Assembly: GCF_020497125.1 (NCBI RefSeq)
Contig: NC_059077.1
Location: 35,105,340 to 35,169,339 of the forward strand
From: Mauremys mutica
Lineage: Eukaryota > Chordata > Testudines > Geoemydidae
Direction of reading: 5' to 3'
Length of the DNA: 64,000 nt
Part shown: positions 10,431 through 21,694 of the stretch, in pieces
Layout: each line of letters starts with the position of its first letter
How positions within the stretch are numbered: position 1 is the stretch's first letter
The notes under the pieces: generated by a model
The model's database searches: none
Told to the model about the DNA's origin: nothing
Seen by the model: the letters and a program-made list of their open reading frames with translations, nothing else
Program-made: the position numbers and the translations under genes

Positions 10431-13119
10431 AAAATTAACTCAAGCTCACTTAAACATGTAGGGCCTGATACAGTTCATACTGACTTCAGTAGAGTTTCAT
10501 TGACCACAGCTGGCATTAGATCAAACTCTGGAAGCCAATACTATGTAAAGGAGTCCTTTCCATCCCCCTTTGGAACATTGTTGATGTTAGCACAACTTCT
10601 CCATACCCTGTGCTCAGGGAACACAAACAAAGGGGGAGGGGGGAATCCCAATCCTATTAAAGTCAATGAGAATTTTGCCATTGATTTTTCTGGGGTGAAA
10701 ATTCTGTCCCCAGTAAAAACTCTAACTCCCCCTCCCCCCTGCATAAGTGCAAAAGGGAGAATGTTGCACCCTTTCCTTTAAACTTGGGACCTAGGCAATA
10801 GGAGCTACTGTCTGATTTCCTTTCTTTTTAAAGAGGAATAATCTTAGACATTTTTAGGACACCAATATGTGGCACTTCAAATGTCCCTGTATGATGACTG
10901 CATAATTATCAGTTGATAATGGGAAGTGATGTTCTCTTCCAAAGTGTCCTTATTTTGTGCTTGTAATAAAAAAGAACCTCTCTCAAGAACAAATCCTAAC
11001 ACTTTTCAGACTGCAAAATATGCCCCTAGCCATTACAGTTCAGGATTTCCCATCTACAAATGCTAATATCGTTTTTGTTGCTAGTTAGTATTAGGAAATT
11101 CCATTCCCAACTCCAGCAGGCACTAAGTGATTGAGTTAGAAATCAAAGGAAGTTAAAACAAGTAAAAATAGAGCAAGAAGGAAGCAGAGCAGATCTGCTG
11201 GAGGAGGTCCATTTCAATGTATACAGTTATGAATTATTCACATACCCTCTTTAAGCCTTTTCTGTGTGTTTTGTAGTGAGCCTTCTAGAGTTGTCTGTTT
11301 TTCCATTATAATCTCATGTTCCGGACTCAACAGGATTTGCACAAACCTTGTCTCAGGTTTTCTTTCAGGTGGGTTCTTACCTGCGGAGTTTCTCCTTTGA
11401 GTTTTCGTTTTGAACAAGCACCTAACTGCAAAGAGAAATTCAGTTGAAACAGTTCTGTTGCAAGTTAAAGTAGACAAAATTATCAAATTCCACTTTGACT
11501 ATAAATCTACCCAGTCCGGGCAACTTGGTCCTGCCAGAAAAGTTGTCAGTCATACTGAAACTGTTTCTTAAAGTATTTCTGCCTGAAGTAGCCTTTATAT
11601 TAAATACTGATCTACTTCCCCAGCACTCAGAAAGCCCTAGGATTAAGAAAGAACAAAATACTCCTATCTGTTTGCCACTTTTCCTGTCCCTGGGTTGTGC
11701 CAGATTCAGAAAGGCTGGATCCTTTTTTTCAACATCAAAATAAAATTCAATGTGATCTTCAGGGCCATCTTTCCAAAATAAACTGTATGTCCACTATTGG
11801 TCTACCCTGCCATGGGTCATACGTAGACTGAAAATCAATTAATGTTCAGTGGAGTCTGTCTAGGACACTTCCCTCCCCCTCCTCCTTTCTGCTTCCCCGC
11901 GCCCCCAGCAGTAGGAAGCTATAGCTAGGTATATGATAATGTCAAGAAATCAATCCTTTACTGTGGTCACCTGAAGAATTTCTGGAACAGAACCAGGAGT
12001 AGCTCAGTCCTACAAAAGACTGTCAGACTCTGCACAGCCTAATATCATGAAGGCTGTACAATGAGACCTGTACCTTTATTGAGTTAGTAATAGAGAGCGT
12101 CTGCTTATGGGGTACATTTCTTTCATAATTGATATTTTAGGGAGTTTGATGTAAATGCATCTGATTTTTCTGAACTCTGATATGCCTGGAGAATCTGAAA
12201 ATCTGCTTCTATGACTATTTAGTGTCAAGATGATTTGTACAATGATTCCATCCAAAGAGAAATAGAAAAGAACACCATGGCTAAATGAAGAGAAAATCCT
12301 TTGTGCCATATTCAAACAATTGCTGCTATGTAGCTCTCTTAAAAATTCCATTAAGGAATTAAACAAATTGAAAGAATGGCATTCCAATGTGCTAGTAAAG
12401 AAGCTGCATGTGTGTGATTTATTTTTTAAAAAGGCTTGTTTATAAAATAAGTAAGAAATACAGTAGGAAATTTTACAGTAATAAAATAAATAAGGAAATA
12501 CAGTAATACAGAGGAATTGCGGTTAACATTGGGAATCTTTCATAGTCTGCATTTCTCTGAAGACGTTATGAGCTTGATCCTGCATCCTTACAAGAAGAGC
12601 TATCTCTAATTATGAGGTTTGAGAAAGAAGTCCCACTGAAGTCAGTATAAATAGAAAATGCTGCAAAATCTCAACAGTCAAAAAATAGGCATATAACTGC
12701 CTGAAAACTCGCTTCTTCTCCCTCCCCTACAAAAGTGAATATAATAATAAAACAATAACAAATGAAGCTCCACATTCACTCTTTAACAAAGCCATCAAGA
12801 TGTGGACATATTTTTCTGTGTAACCAAACGAAGGTTAAGAGCAAGGTAACAGAAATTAACTCCTCCTTCAGAGGAATTGAGTTCACTGTTCTTCTTCAAA
12901 TGAAGAAACCCAACCAAAACCAAAACTTTTTGCAGAGATTCTCTCCAGTCTACAACCAAAAACTTTAAGAAGGAATGTTAACTACACTTTAGCACTACCT
13001 GACATCTTGGATCCTAACCTTAAAAAGGAAAGTTACTTCAATATTTTCTGTATTCCCTGTATCTGTTCTAGAGAATATCTATTTTAGGCACTTACATGGC
13101 CACCTTGCAGTCTTTAATG
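10431..13119. other. Unique intronic sequence with faint old repeat pieces
   Basis: No exon is recognised. Segments at about 10440..10530 and 12560..12665 contain the GGGCCTGAT/ACTGACTTCAGT and ACTGAAGTCAGT type words of degenerate reptile palindromic repeats. The rest looks like plain AT-rich intron. Confidence 0.45.
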
Positions 13120-13315
13120 TATTTGTTCTCACAGCATCCCCGTGAGGTAGGGAAGTGCTAATATCCTCATTATACAGATGGGGAACTGAGGCACAGAGAG
13201 AGCAAGTGACTTGCCCGGGTCACCCAGGAGCTTCTGTAGCAGAGCAAAAGTTAAACACAGGCCCCCCACAGCACAGGTGTGTGCTCTACCCACTAGACCA
13301 TTCTTCCTGGAATAC
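13120..13315 (+). repeat. Ancient L2/MIR-type repeat tail
   Basis: The stretch CATTATACAGATGGGGAACT, then GAGGCACAGAGAG, then AAGTGACTTGCCCGGGTCAC matches the conserved tail shared by MIR and L2 elements of amniotes. It continues to CTACCCACTAGACCATTC. It is a fossil with no coding content. Confidence 0.8.
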
Positions 13316-14801
13316 AGCAAATGTTGATTTCATGTTGCATAGTTACCTAAGGCACTTGAGCAGGTTTTAAGGGTGACCCTGGTTCTGCTTCTCAAACCTG
13401 GTAAATGATATGGGCCAGATGTAGGGGTGTAGCTGATCTGCACAGAACACAGATTAGGAATGGGTGTGTGCAAAGCTCACTTTTGCACTCCCCTAAATCT
13501 GGTGCTGCCTCTGGGCTGGGGTTGAACTCCATGTACCAGGGCTGCTCTAATCTATGCTAGTCAAAAATGACACCAAAGTCCAAAACCCACCATTAGAATT
13601 GGGGTGCACAAAAATCTCGCTACCAGCAGCAGGGACTGCAAGTGGCCTAAGAACCTCTACACTGCAGGAGGCTCACCCTTGCACTGGGGTGATTCACCAT
13701 GGGTTTATTGCACTAGGTTTATCTAGGGCCAGATTGCAATGGCGATACTGTGCAAAGCAGTCAAACTTCACAAGAGAATCTGAACAAAATATTTTAAAAA
13801 AAAACCTTTGTAAATTTTGCTCTCTCAAAAGCATGTATTCACTTCATGCTCACTGCTACATAATAATGAAATTTAGCACTGAGTAGGTCCAAGCTCAAGC
13901 TGCAGAGCCATGAGTACATTTGCAATCCGAACTTTCCCCCTACCCCTTAGATGGCTCCCTGGAGTTAATGAGATGATTCTCAGTGTCCTCCTGCAAAATG
14001 ATGCAATTTAACAAGCCAACTGGCAGCATGGGGAAGGATGATTACATAACTGAAGTCTGGGGACACTGCTTTGAGACATTGGATACATGGGGGCTCATGG
14101 GAGAGGATATTTACAGCGGTAGATTAGCTAATCCAGTGGAGTTTTTGCAAGCTCAGGCAAGGGCAAAAAATGTAATTTAGGAAAACAAAGACCTACACCA
14201 AAAAAGGGAAAAGAACCCTAAACTTAAAAGGACTGAACTAACACATTTTATCGCTGTTACTGATTGACTATGCTATAAATATTATCAGAACGTCTAAAAT
14301 CAAATGTGAACCTATCAGCACATCAGTCCTGTACAGTTTAGCTCTTGTGATATTTTTTCTACTTCCCTGGAAATGAGAACCGTTTGCTGGACAGAATACT
14401 AGGTAATTTTTTTAAGCAAGATTTTATGGTATGCTAAACTCAGTGCTTTAGGAGCTCACAGTGTCAGCAGAATCTCTTCTCATAATTGAATTGCAGCCTT
14501 ATCGTTTGAGAACTCAGTGTGTAAATTAAAAGTACATGGGGCTGCCTCTTTCATATCTACGCCAATGAAGAATAAAATACATTCATGTGTGAATGATGGA
14601 TCGTGAAACCTGTCACATTTAGACTATAGGAAAACAGCTTGGAGAGTAATGAATAACAAAAGAAATGGGCCAGTGTGGATTCTGTGCTGAGTTCCCCGAT
14701 ATTTACTAATTTTGTGAGTCTGATGCATAATTTTTCCTTTAAAATTCCACAGGAAACAAATACACTATAAATAAAACAGAGTATCAAGTGTTTCTTTTTC
14801 A
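13316..14801. other. Unique intronic sequence
   Basis: No exon or confident repeat is recognised. The short open frames here (63-110 codons) show no domain. Confidence 0.45.
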
Positions 14802-16040
14802 TAGAATCATAGACATGTGGGGCTGGAAGGGATCTCAGGAGGTCATCTAGCCCCTCCCCCTATGCTGAGGCTGGGCCAAGTACACCTAAACCATCCCTGT
14901 TGTGTTTGTCTAATCCAGGGGTAGGCAACCTATGGCACGGGTGCCGAAGGCGGCACGCGAGCTTATCTTCAGTGGCACTCACACTGCCCGGGTCCTGGCC
15001 ACCGCTCTGGGGGGCTCTGCATTTTAATTTAATTTAAATGAAGCTTCTTAAACATTTTAAAAACCTTATTTACTTTACATACAACAATAGTTTAGTTATA
15101 TATTATAGAATTATAGAAAGAGACCTTCTAAAAAGGTTAAAATGTATTACTGGCACGCGAAACCTTAAATCAGAGTGAATAAATGAAGACTCGGCACACC
15201 ACTGCTGAAAGGTTGCCGACCCCGGTCTAATCTGTTCTTAAAAACATTGGATGGTGGGGATTCCACAACATCCCTTGGTAACCTTTTCTAGTACATAACT
15301 ACCCTTATAGTTAGGAAGTTTTTCCTAATATCAAACCGAAATCTCCTTTGCTGCAGATTAAGTCCATTACTACTTGTCCTATGTTCAGTGGACTTAGGGA
15401 ACAATCGATCACTGTATTCTTCATAACAGCACTTAACATATTTGAAGACTGTTTTCAGATCCCCCTCAGTTGTCTTTTCACAAAACTAAACATGCCCAGT
15501 TTCATTAATCTTTTCTCATCGGTCATAATTTCTAAATCTTTTATCATATTTGTTGTCTCCTCTGGACTCTGTCCAGTTTGTCCACATCTTTCCTAAAGTG
15601 TGGTGCCCAAAACTGGACACAGTACTCCAGCTGGGGCCTGCCTAGTGCCAAGTGGAGCAGAACTATTACTTCCCATGTCTTCTATACGACACGCCTGTTA
15701 ATGCACCCCAGAATGATATTAGCATTTTTTGAAGCTGCATCACATTGTTGCTGCATATTCAATTTGTGATTCACTATAACTTCCAGATCCATTTCAGCAG
15801 CTATTCCCCATTTTGTATTTGTGTATTTGGTTTTTTTCCCTTCCTAAGGGGTAATACTTTTCACTTGTCTTTATTGAATTTCACCTTCTTGGTATCAGAA
15901 CAGGTCTCTAATTTGTCAAAGTTGTTCTGAATTCTAATCTTGTGCTCCGGAGTGCTTGCAACCCCTCCCAGCTTGGTGTCATCTACATTAAACACCTCAA
16001 CCTTCTTGGTGTCATCCGTTCTCTTCTTGCCTGCTAAGTA
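14802..16040 (-). mobile_element. CR1 LINE, antisense, split by a hAT
   Basis: This copy reads in reverse. The 3' octamer tail lies at the left (TAGAATCATAGACATG, 14803..), followed by the complement of the CR1 tail (GGGATCTCAGGAGGTCATCT, TTAGGAAGTTTTTCCTAATA, GTGGTGCCCAAAACTGGACA). It runs into the end of ORF2 (CCCAGCTTGGTGTCATCTAC, complement of the FADDTKLGG region). It is 5'-truncated near 15990..16040, where similarity fades. A 309-base hAT interrupts it. Confidence 0.9.
14916..15224. mobile_element. hAT-type transposon nested in the CR1 tail
   Basis: A 309-base element starts CAGGGGTAGGCAACCTATGG and ends AAAGGTTGCCGACCCCG. Its perfect 8-base target duplication is GTCTAATC (14908..14915 and 15225..15232). 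The terminus, in the CAGGGGT(C/A)GGCAACCT style, is typical of hAT elements of vertebrates. The interior is AT-rich and non-coding. Confidence 0.95.
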
Positions 16041-17730
16041 GTGGACCTACACTTTCCTTTGACTTTCTCTTTTATATCATTCTCTTCCCAAATGCATTGT
16101 TCTTTAATTCTCTATTCTACCTTCCCTACAAGGAAGTCTAAAAATTGAGTTGGTTATTGAAAAAATCAGTATTTTTCCCAGCAAAAGATAAAAGTGACCA
16201 GAAGCCAAAGTAATGATCTGCTATTATTGGTTGCTCTGCTATTCTTCGCAAGGATGCAATAGTGTCTTCAAATCTTTAGCCCAGGCCAGAGGACACTCAG
16301 CAGGCACAAAGAAAAAACAAATACTAATTCTAGCTTAATGGATTTTTAGGTCAGGGAGCTGGCTTTTTTTCTCAAATGCAACTTTTGTATGAATGAGCTT
16401 GGTAGTTCCCCCAGTACAATTTCCTTTGTCTATACAGAAAAGTTAACTATGTTGTTGTTTGTTGATGATGGTCTTGTTAATAGATGAACATGAAAGCTCT
16501 GTACTGAATGTAGTAAACAAGTTGTTGACCTAAATAACATTTTTCTTACCCATCAAGCCACGAGGTTTGGGATTTTAGGAGAGTGAGCCTTGAAGGTGTT
16601 TTGACAGAGTCAGTCACTCATACATGAAAGACTAAAACAGCCAAAAATAAAACAGAACTAAATTTTTTAAATCTTACAATCCTGATTTGACCTACTCTCG
16701 CTAACAAAATATCATATTGGTCTCATTTTACCAGAATCACAGTCAAATCCAATTACTCACATTGATTTTTGGGAGGATTTAACAGAATTGCTTTATAGTT
16801 CTTAATAAATGTTACACAAGTTTCCAGTTTTAGTTGAATTATTTATTTTAACAATTGTGGGTGATGAAATTAGGTGCAAAGACTTGAATGCAAATCCATA
16901 TACATGAATTAGCTCCAGAAGTGGTGTTTGAAATAATCAAAGGCTTGTACTAAGTTAGTAAATTGAATTAAAGAGGAAGTCACTAAATTGTACAGGGCCG
17001 ACTCCTCCGCTAATAACAGAGAGACATGGTCTGTGACTGTCCATTAGCTTGGAAGAAATCTTTCCCCATCCTTATATTTATTTTATTGTCCAATAATACA
17101 GATCTAATACTATAATGATTTGCAACTAGTGACTCTGACAGTTAGGAATTCCTGACCTTGGAATAGCAGCATGATATACAAACTTGCCCAAGGCATTTGA
17201 AAAAAAGCAGAATGTTATATTGGATATAAAATATAAATTCTGAACAATTCCTGCATTGTTAATTATATGTATATCACAGTATATAGCAGTAGCTTCTATC
17301 ATTTTTTGTATTGTTGTCAGGTGATGCCTGAGCATCAACACAAGTGTATAGTCTCCAATAGTCACAATTCCTTGTGGGTGAAATGACTTTCACCTCTATC
17401 GCCCTAAATTCATGACTTGTGATGGAAAGAATGAATTTAGGGTCCAATTCTACAAGGCATGGAACAATCCAGCCCAAGCCAGCAAATCACTTCAGCATGT
17501 ACTTAATTTAGTTCTATTGGCTTCATTAGGACTATTCAGGTGCTTAACTTTAAGCATATGCTTAAGTATTTTGCTATATTGGAGTAGTGTTTAGTACCTT
17601 GTAGGATTGAGTCCTTAATGTGAATACTGACACTTTTTCCAGGAGACTAGCTATCAGACACCTCTTTTGAAGTAGAGAAATCTCTATGATTCATAGGTGT
17701 TGTGTTTATACAGTGTTTTGAAGATACTGT
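16041..17730. other. Unique intronic sequence
   Basis: No exon or confident repeat is recognised. A weakly conserved segment at 17440..17610 (GGGTCCAATTCTACAAGGC...) may be an old degenerate repeat. Confidence 0.45.
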
Positions 17731-17777
17731 ACACTTAGCTCTAGTACAGTGTACCAAACTGTACTAGAGCTAAGTGT
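17731..17777. repeat. Perfect 20-base inverted repeat (hairpin)
   Basis: The arm ACACTTAGCTCTAGTACAGT (17731..17750) is followed by a 7-base spacer GTACCAA and by its exact reverse complement (17758..17777). The flanks do not match any transposon family I recognise in the window. It could be a small snapback duplication or the remnant of a foldback MITE. Confidence 0.97.
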
Positions 17778-18694
17778 TAATAAGTAATTGCTTTATTATT
17801 TATCGGAGGAAAATGAAGTCAGCCAAACACTTATGATCTAAGTAGTCTGGTCATATTAAATATGTAGAACAGAAAATTGAATCTAAACTGAGTTCCCTGC
17901 ATCATATGAGGTCCTGTTTCCTGTGTTCAGTCAAACAACTGCCACTGGTTCAAATGACCTTCCTTATGTTAATGTAATTTATAGATTGGATTCTGAGAGT
18001 TCTGCAGAGGTTGGGACTGTTGTAAAATTCTGCAGTTTTATTTGTTACCGGAGCACCACTCTATATTGCTCGTGATAATTTGTGTAAAAAGACTGAATCA
18101 CAGTAACAGTATTATTAGCTATTTGCAGTAGTGCCCACTATGTTCTAGGTTCTTTCCAAACATTTAAACAATCCCTGCTCTCAGAAGTGTGCAGGCTGTG
18201 GTCAAGGGAGAGGGAATGGGAATAACACTACATACAAAGTATATACACATCAACAAGGTTCACTATAGGCAGTATAGCAGAAGTGGGTTGTTCAGGTGGA
18301 CTTGTGAACATGGCATGGCCTTGCTGGTGCGCTCATACCATGCATAGAGGACTGCATGGAAGAAGGCATGGAGCTGATTGTGTGAGTGAGATAGGTAGCT
18401 TTGGTGGAGCAAAGGAGATGGGAGGCAACACAAATTCTCACCCTGATGCGTCCCTGGTTGGTGGTGGGGATGGATCAGCTGTGGTGGTGGGTGACCTCAG
18501 CCTGCCTCTTGTGTCAGGGTGACACTTGGTGTAAGGAAGCAGCTGTCTTCCCAGTGCAGTCCCAGCTGCAGCAGAGCTACAGTGCCATGCTAATAGTGTC
18601 TAGAGGATTCTGACTGGCAAAGTGCCAGTTTATCTTAAGAATTTACTTGTATGTTCATCATGACTGTGGGGTGACAGCCATCTTGGCCCATGCA
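17778..18694. other. Unique intron with one old repeat piece
   Basis: A segment at about 18105..18215 (TATTATTAGC...AGTAGTGCC...TAGGTTCTTTCCAAACAT...ATCCCTGCTCTC) resembles an old repeat also seen in other forms near 22555, 45040 and 52550. Nothing else is recognised. Confidence 0.5.
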
Positions 18695-18775
18695 CTGGGG
18701 ATTGAAGTGAGGACTTCCAGAGCTAAAAGCATGAACTGTTACAGCTTGAGCTAAAGCTCTCCAGCTAGGTTTCTA
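18695..18775 (-). repeat. tRNA-like SINE fragment
   Basis: On the minus strand this reads AGAGCTTTAGCTCAAGCTGT (A-box-like TAGCTCAAGCTG), then GTTCATGCTTTTAGCTCTGG, then a B-box-like TTCAATCCC. The spacing and boxes suit a tRNA-derived SINE head. The fragment at 61225..61290 shares the words CTCATGC, AAGCTC and AGAGGTCC, so the two are probably the same family. Confidence 0.6.
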
Positions 18776-19139
18776 GCACACTCATCTCCTCTAAAGATGT
18801 GCACAGAAGGGGACCTGTAGCACATCCTCACCAGTGGGTTACGAGCATGCCATCTGAAACCTGATAGTTTTACTAAATGGGTTGTCAGATTTTCAACACC
18901 TTTAGTAGAGATGGTCTCTTGGATTTTCATCATCTGATAATTGAAACACATGACAAGCCTGATTCCTGTCCTCACTCAGGAAAAATGCTGTGATGATTTG
19001 GGGGATTTTTCTATGTACAATTTATGAATTCTGATTGAATTTATGAACCTCATGTATAACCCCAACCCTCAGTGTAAACCCTCAATGCAACTGAGATGAT
19101 GACTGAGTTTGAAAGAAAAGAGAAGGATGGTCTTGTTTA
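18776..19139. other. Unique intronic sequence
   Basis: I see nothing recognisable here. Confidence 0.45.
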
Positions 19140-19300
19140 AATACAGGCCTTGGATTCGGAAAATCTGAGTTTTATTCCCTTCTGTGCCACTGTGTATGAG
19201 CAAATCACTTAATTTCTGTCTCTTGGTTATTGCATCTATTAAAAGGGAATAACAACACTTGACTATTTAACAGGGCTGTTGTGAGGCTTGGTTCATTAAT
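19140..19300 (+). repeat. Ancient MIR-type SINE fragment
   Basis: The order of words fits the classic MIR body: TTTTATTCCCTTCTGTGCCACTG, then GAGCAAATCACTTAATTTCTG, then a degenerate CTATTAAAAGGGAATAACAAC, then AACAGGGCTGTTGTGAGGCT. It is strongly diverged and non-coding, as expected of an amniote-age insertion. Confidence 0.78.
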
Positions 19301-19304
19301 AAGC

Positions 19305-19672
19305 CTCTGATTTAGTCACGGGTATTTTTTCGTAAAAGTCACGGACAGGTCACGGGCAATAAGCAAAATGGCATGAACAGTGACCTGCCCCTGACTTTTA
19401 CTAAAAATACCCCTAACAAAATCTTAGGTGCTGGGTCGGGGGGGGGAGTGGCTCAAAGCCTTGCCGCTGCTGCTGCTCCTCCGGGCGGGGGCGGCCTGGG
19501 GCAGCTCCTGGGACCAGTTGCCTGGGGCTGCCGAAGCAGCAGACGGTGCATCTCGCCCCAGCTGCTCGGGCAGCCATGGGGTCAGTTGCACCAACCACTG
19601 CAGCTGCAGAAGTTACAGAGGTCCTGGAAAGTCACAGACTCCGTGACTTTCATGACCTCCATGAAAGACTCA
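19305..19672. mobile_element. GC-rich transposon-like repeat with foldback ends
   Basis: It opens with TTAGTCACGGGTATTTT and GTAAAAGTCACGGACAGGTC. The complement follows within 100 bases (GTGACCTGCCCCTGACTTTTACTAAAAATACCCC), so the left part folds back. The right part has AAAGTCACAGACTCCGTGACTTT, a second small hairpin. The middle is GC-rich. The same family occurs at 45866..46001 and 46060..46330. The superfamily is uncertain. A 143-codon frame across it is not a gene. Confidence 0.75.
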
Positions 19673-20330
19673 CAGTTGTCTTATTCATTAATGATGACAA
19701 AGTGCTTTAAAAGTCTCTCAGAAGGAGGAGAAAGAGAGAGATTCCCATTGACTTTCCTGGGCCTTGTATCATGCCTATGTTGGAAAGGATTGTATCGTTA
19801 TTAATTGTTTTAGTATTCAACACTGAGACAGTAAGGGAGAGAGACTTCAATACTGGTGCCTTTTGTCAAAGAGTAAGGCTCGCATTCCTATGCACCCCAA
19901 AATTCCAGTTCCCTTTGTTAGAATGAGGAAAAGGAATGTAGTATATGTAGCCTCATGCTAAAACAACAGCACTGAACTAAGAAGTCATGTGCCTTTTACA
20001 GACTTAAGTGATATTCTCTATTGCAGTGAATTTCACCCTTTGTGCCTAGTTGGATTTCCCTCTGCATTATTCTTCTACATTTTACCTTCTTTGTGACATA
20101 TTTCTTATTTGGAATTTTAAAATTCCAAATCTTATGAATTGTACATTGAGAGGTTTTCATGGGCCACCATTGAGAGCTATAAAGCCATTTTCCACGATCA
20201 GTCAGGACATTGTATTCTATCTACCAGACCTGAGAAATTCTCCCACCGTTTTTTTTCTTCTTGGTTTCACTTTAATGTTCAGATATAAAAATGAGGGTGC
20301 CAGTTTTTGTGTTTGAGCCTATTCAAAATA
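19673..20330. other. Unique intronic sequence
   Basis: I see no gene or confident repeat. It ends in the TA target of the following Tigger-type element (20329..20330). Confidence 0.45.
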
Positions 20331-21692
20331 CAGTTGAACCCTGTTATGTCGCCGGCCTAGGGGTTTGCCAAAAAGCGTCGAGATAACCGATGATCGAGAT
20401 AAACCCCTATCCACCCCCCCACCCCTGAACTCCCCTGCCCTCTCTCCAACACCCCCTCCCTGCCCCCTTACCGCGGTGCCTGCACGTGGCTGGATCCGGC
20501 GAAGCGGGACGGGGAAGCGGGGCCGGGCGGCCGTGGACGGGGACCCGGAGCCGGGCAGCCAAAGAAGCGGGACCCGGTAAGCGGGCCGGGCGGCAGGCGA
20601 AGCCGGACCGGGTAAGCGGGGCCGGGCGGCAGGTGAAGCGGGGACCGGGTAAGCGGGGCCGGGCGAGCGGGCGGCAGGCGAAGCGGGGACCGGGTAAGCG
20701 GGGCCGGGCGGGCGGGCGGCAGGCGAAGCGGACCGGGTAAGCGGGGCCGGGGGCGGCGGCAGGCGAAGCGGGGACCGGGTATGCGGGGGCGGGCGGGGAC
20801 CGGGTATGCGGGCCGGGCGGGGACCGGGGAAGCGGGGCCGGGCGGGGACCGGGAAGCGGGGCCGGGCGGGCGGGCGGCGAAGCGGGGACCGGCGAAGCGG
20901 AGCCGGGCGGGGCGGGCGGCAGGCGAAGCGGGGACCGGTATGCGGGGCCGGGCGAGACGGGCAGGGACCGGGTATGCGGGGCCGGGCGGGCAGGGACCGG
21001 GTATGCGGGGCCGGGCAGCGAAGCGGAGCCGGGCGGGCGGCCAAGCGGGGACCGGCGAAGCGGTGCCGGGCGGACGGGCGGGCGGCGAAGCGCGGACCGG
21101 CGAAGCGGAGCTGGGCGGCGGGCGGCAGGCGAAGCGGGGACCGGGTATGCGGGGACGGGCAGGGACCGGGAATGCGGGGCCGGGCGGGGGGGGACGGGCA
21201 GGGACCGGTATGCGGGGCGGGCGGCAGCGAAGCGGAGCCGGGCGACGGGCGGCGGCGAAGCGGGGACCGCGAAGCGGAGCCGGGCGGACGGCGGGCGGCG
21301 AAGCGGGGACCGGCGAAGCGGAGCCGGGCGGGCGGGCGGCAGGCGAAGCGGGGACCAGGTATGCAGGGCCGGGCGGGGACGGGCAGGGACCGAGTATGCG
21401 GGGCCGGGCGGCTGGGGACACGGTGGGTCGGGGACGCGGGGAGCCGGGCGGCTGGGGACGCGGGGAGCGGGCGGCTGGGGAACCGCGCGGCTGGAGAGCC
21501 GGGGAGCGGGCGGCTGGGGACACGGTGGGTCGGGGACGCGGGGAGCCGGGCTCGAGATATTAGGGTTCGGCGAATCGACATAACGGATGAGAAACCCATA
21601 AGACAAAGAGGGAGTTTGGTGGTTCCACTTGTAAAACGTCGACTTAATAGGATTGGCAAGTTAACCGAGGTCGAGATAAATGGGTTCGACTG
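20331..21692. mobile_element. pogo/Tigger-type transposon with internal minisatellite
   Basis: The left end CAGTTGAACCCTGTTATGTC and right end GATAAATGGGTTCGACTG form an inverted terminal repeat. TA flanks both sides (20329..20330 and 21693..21694). TA targeting with CAGTTGAACC-type ends is the pattern of the pogo/Tigger branch of Tc1/mariner. GTCGAGATAA-type words recur inside both ends. About 1 kb of the interior is a CpG-dense tandem array (20495..21500). No transposase frame is left, so it is non-autonomous. Confidence 0.85.
20495..21500. repeat. CpG-rich minisatellite array
   Basis: Roughly 1 kb is built from variants of a unit containing GAAGCGGGGACCGGGTAAGC, GGGGCCGGGCGGGCGG and GGCAGGC, about 35-45 bases long, with many unit-length changes. 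At the right end it shifts to GGCTGGGGACGCGGGGAGCC-like units. All reading frames stay open for hundreds of codons (up to 473 on the minus strand) only because the array lacks stop words. The predicted proteins are repetitive Pro/Arg/Gly strings and should not be annotated. Confidence 0.95.
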
Positions 21693-21694
21693 TA

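Noticed and set aside
19373..19804. 143-codon frame with a Gly/Ala/Leu-rich core
   Set aside because: It overlaps the GC-rich repeat family also found at 46 kb, so it is repeat-derived.
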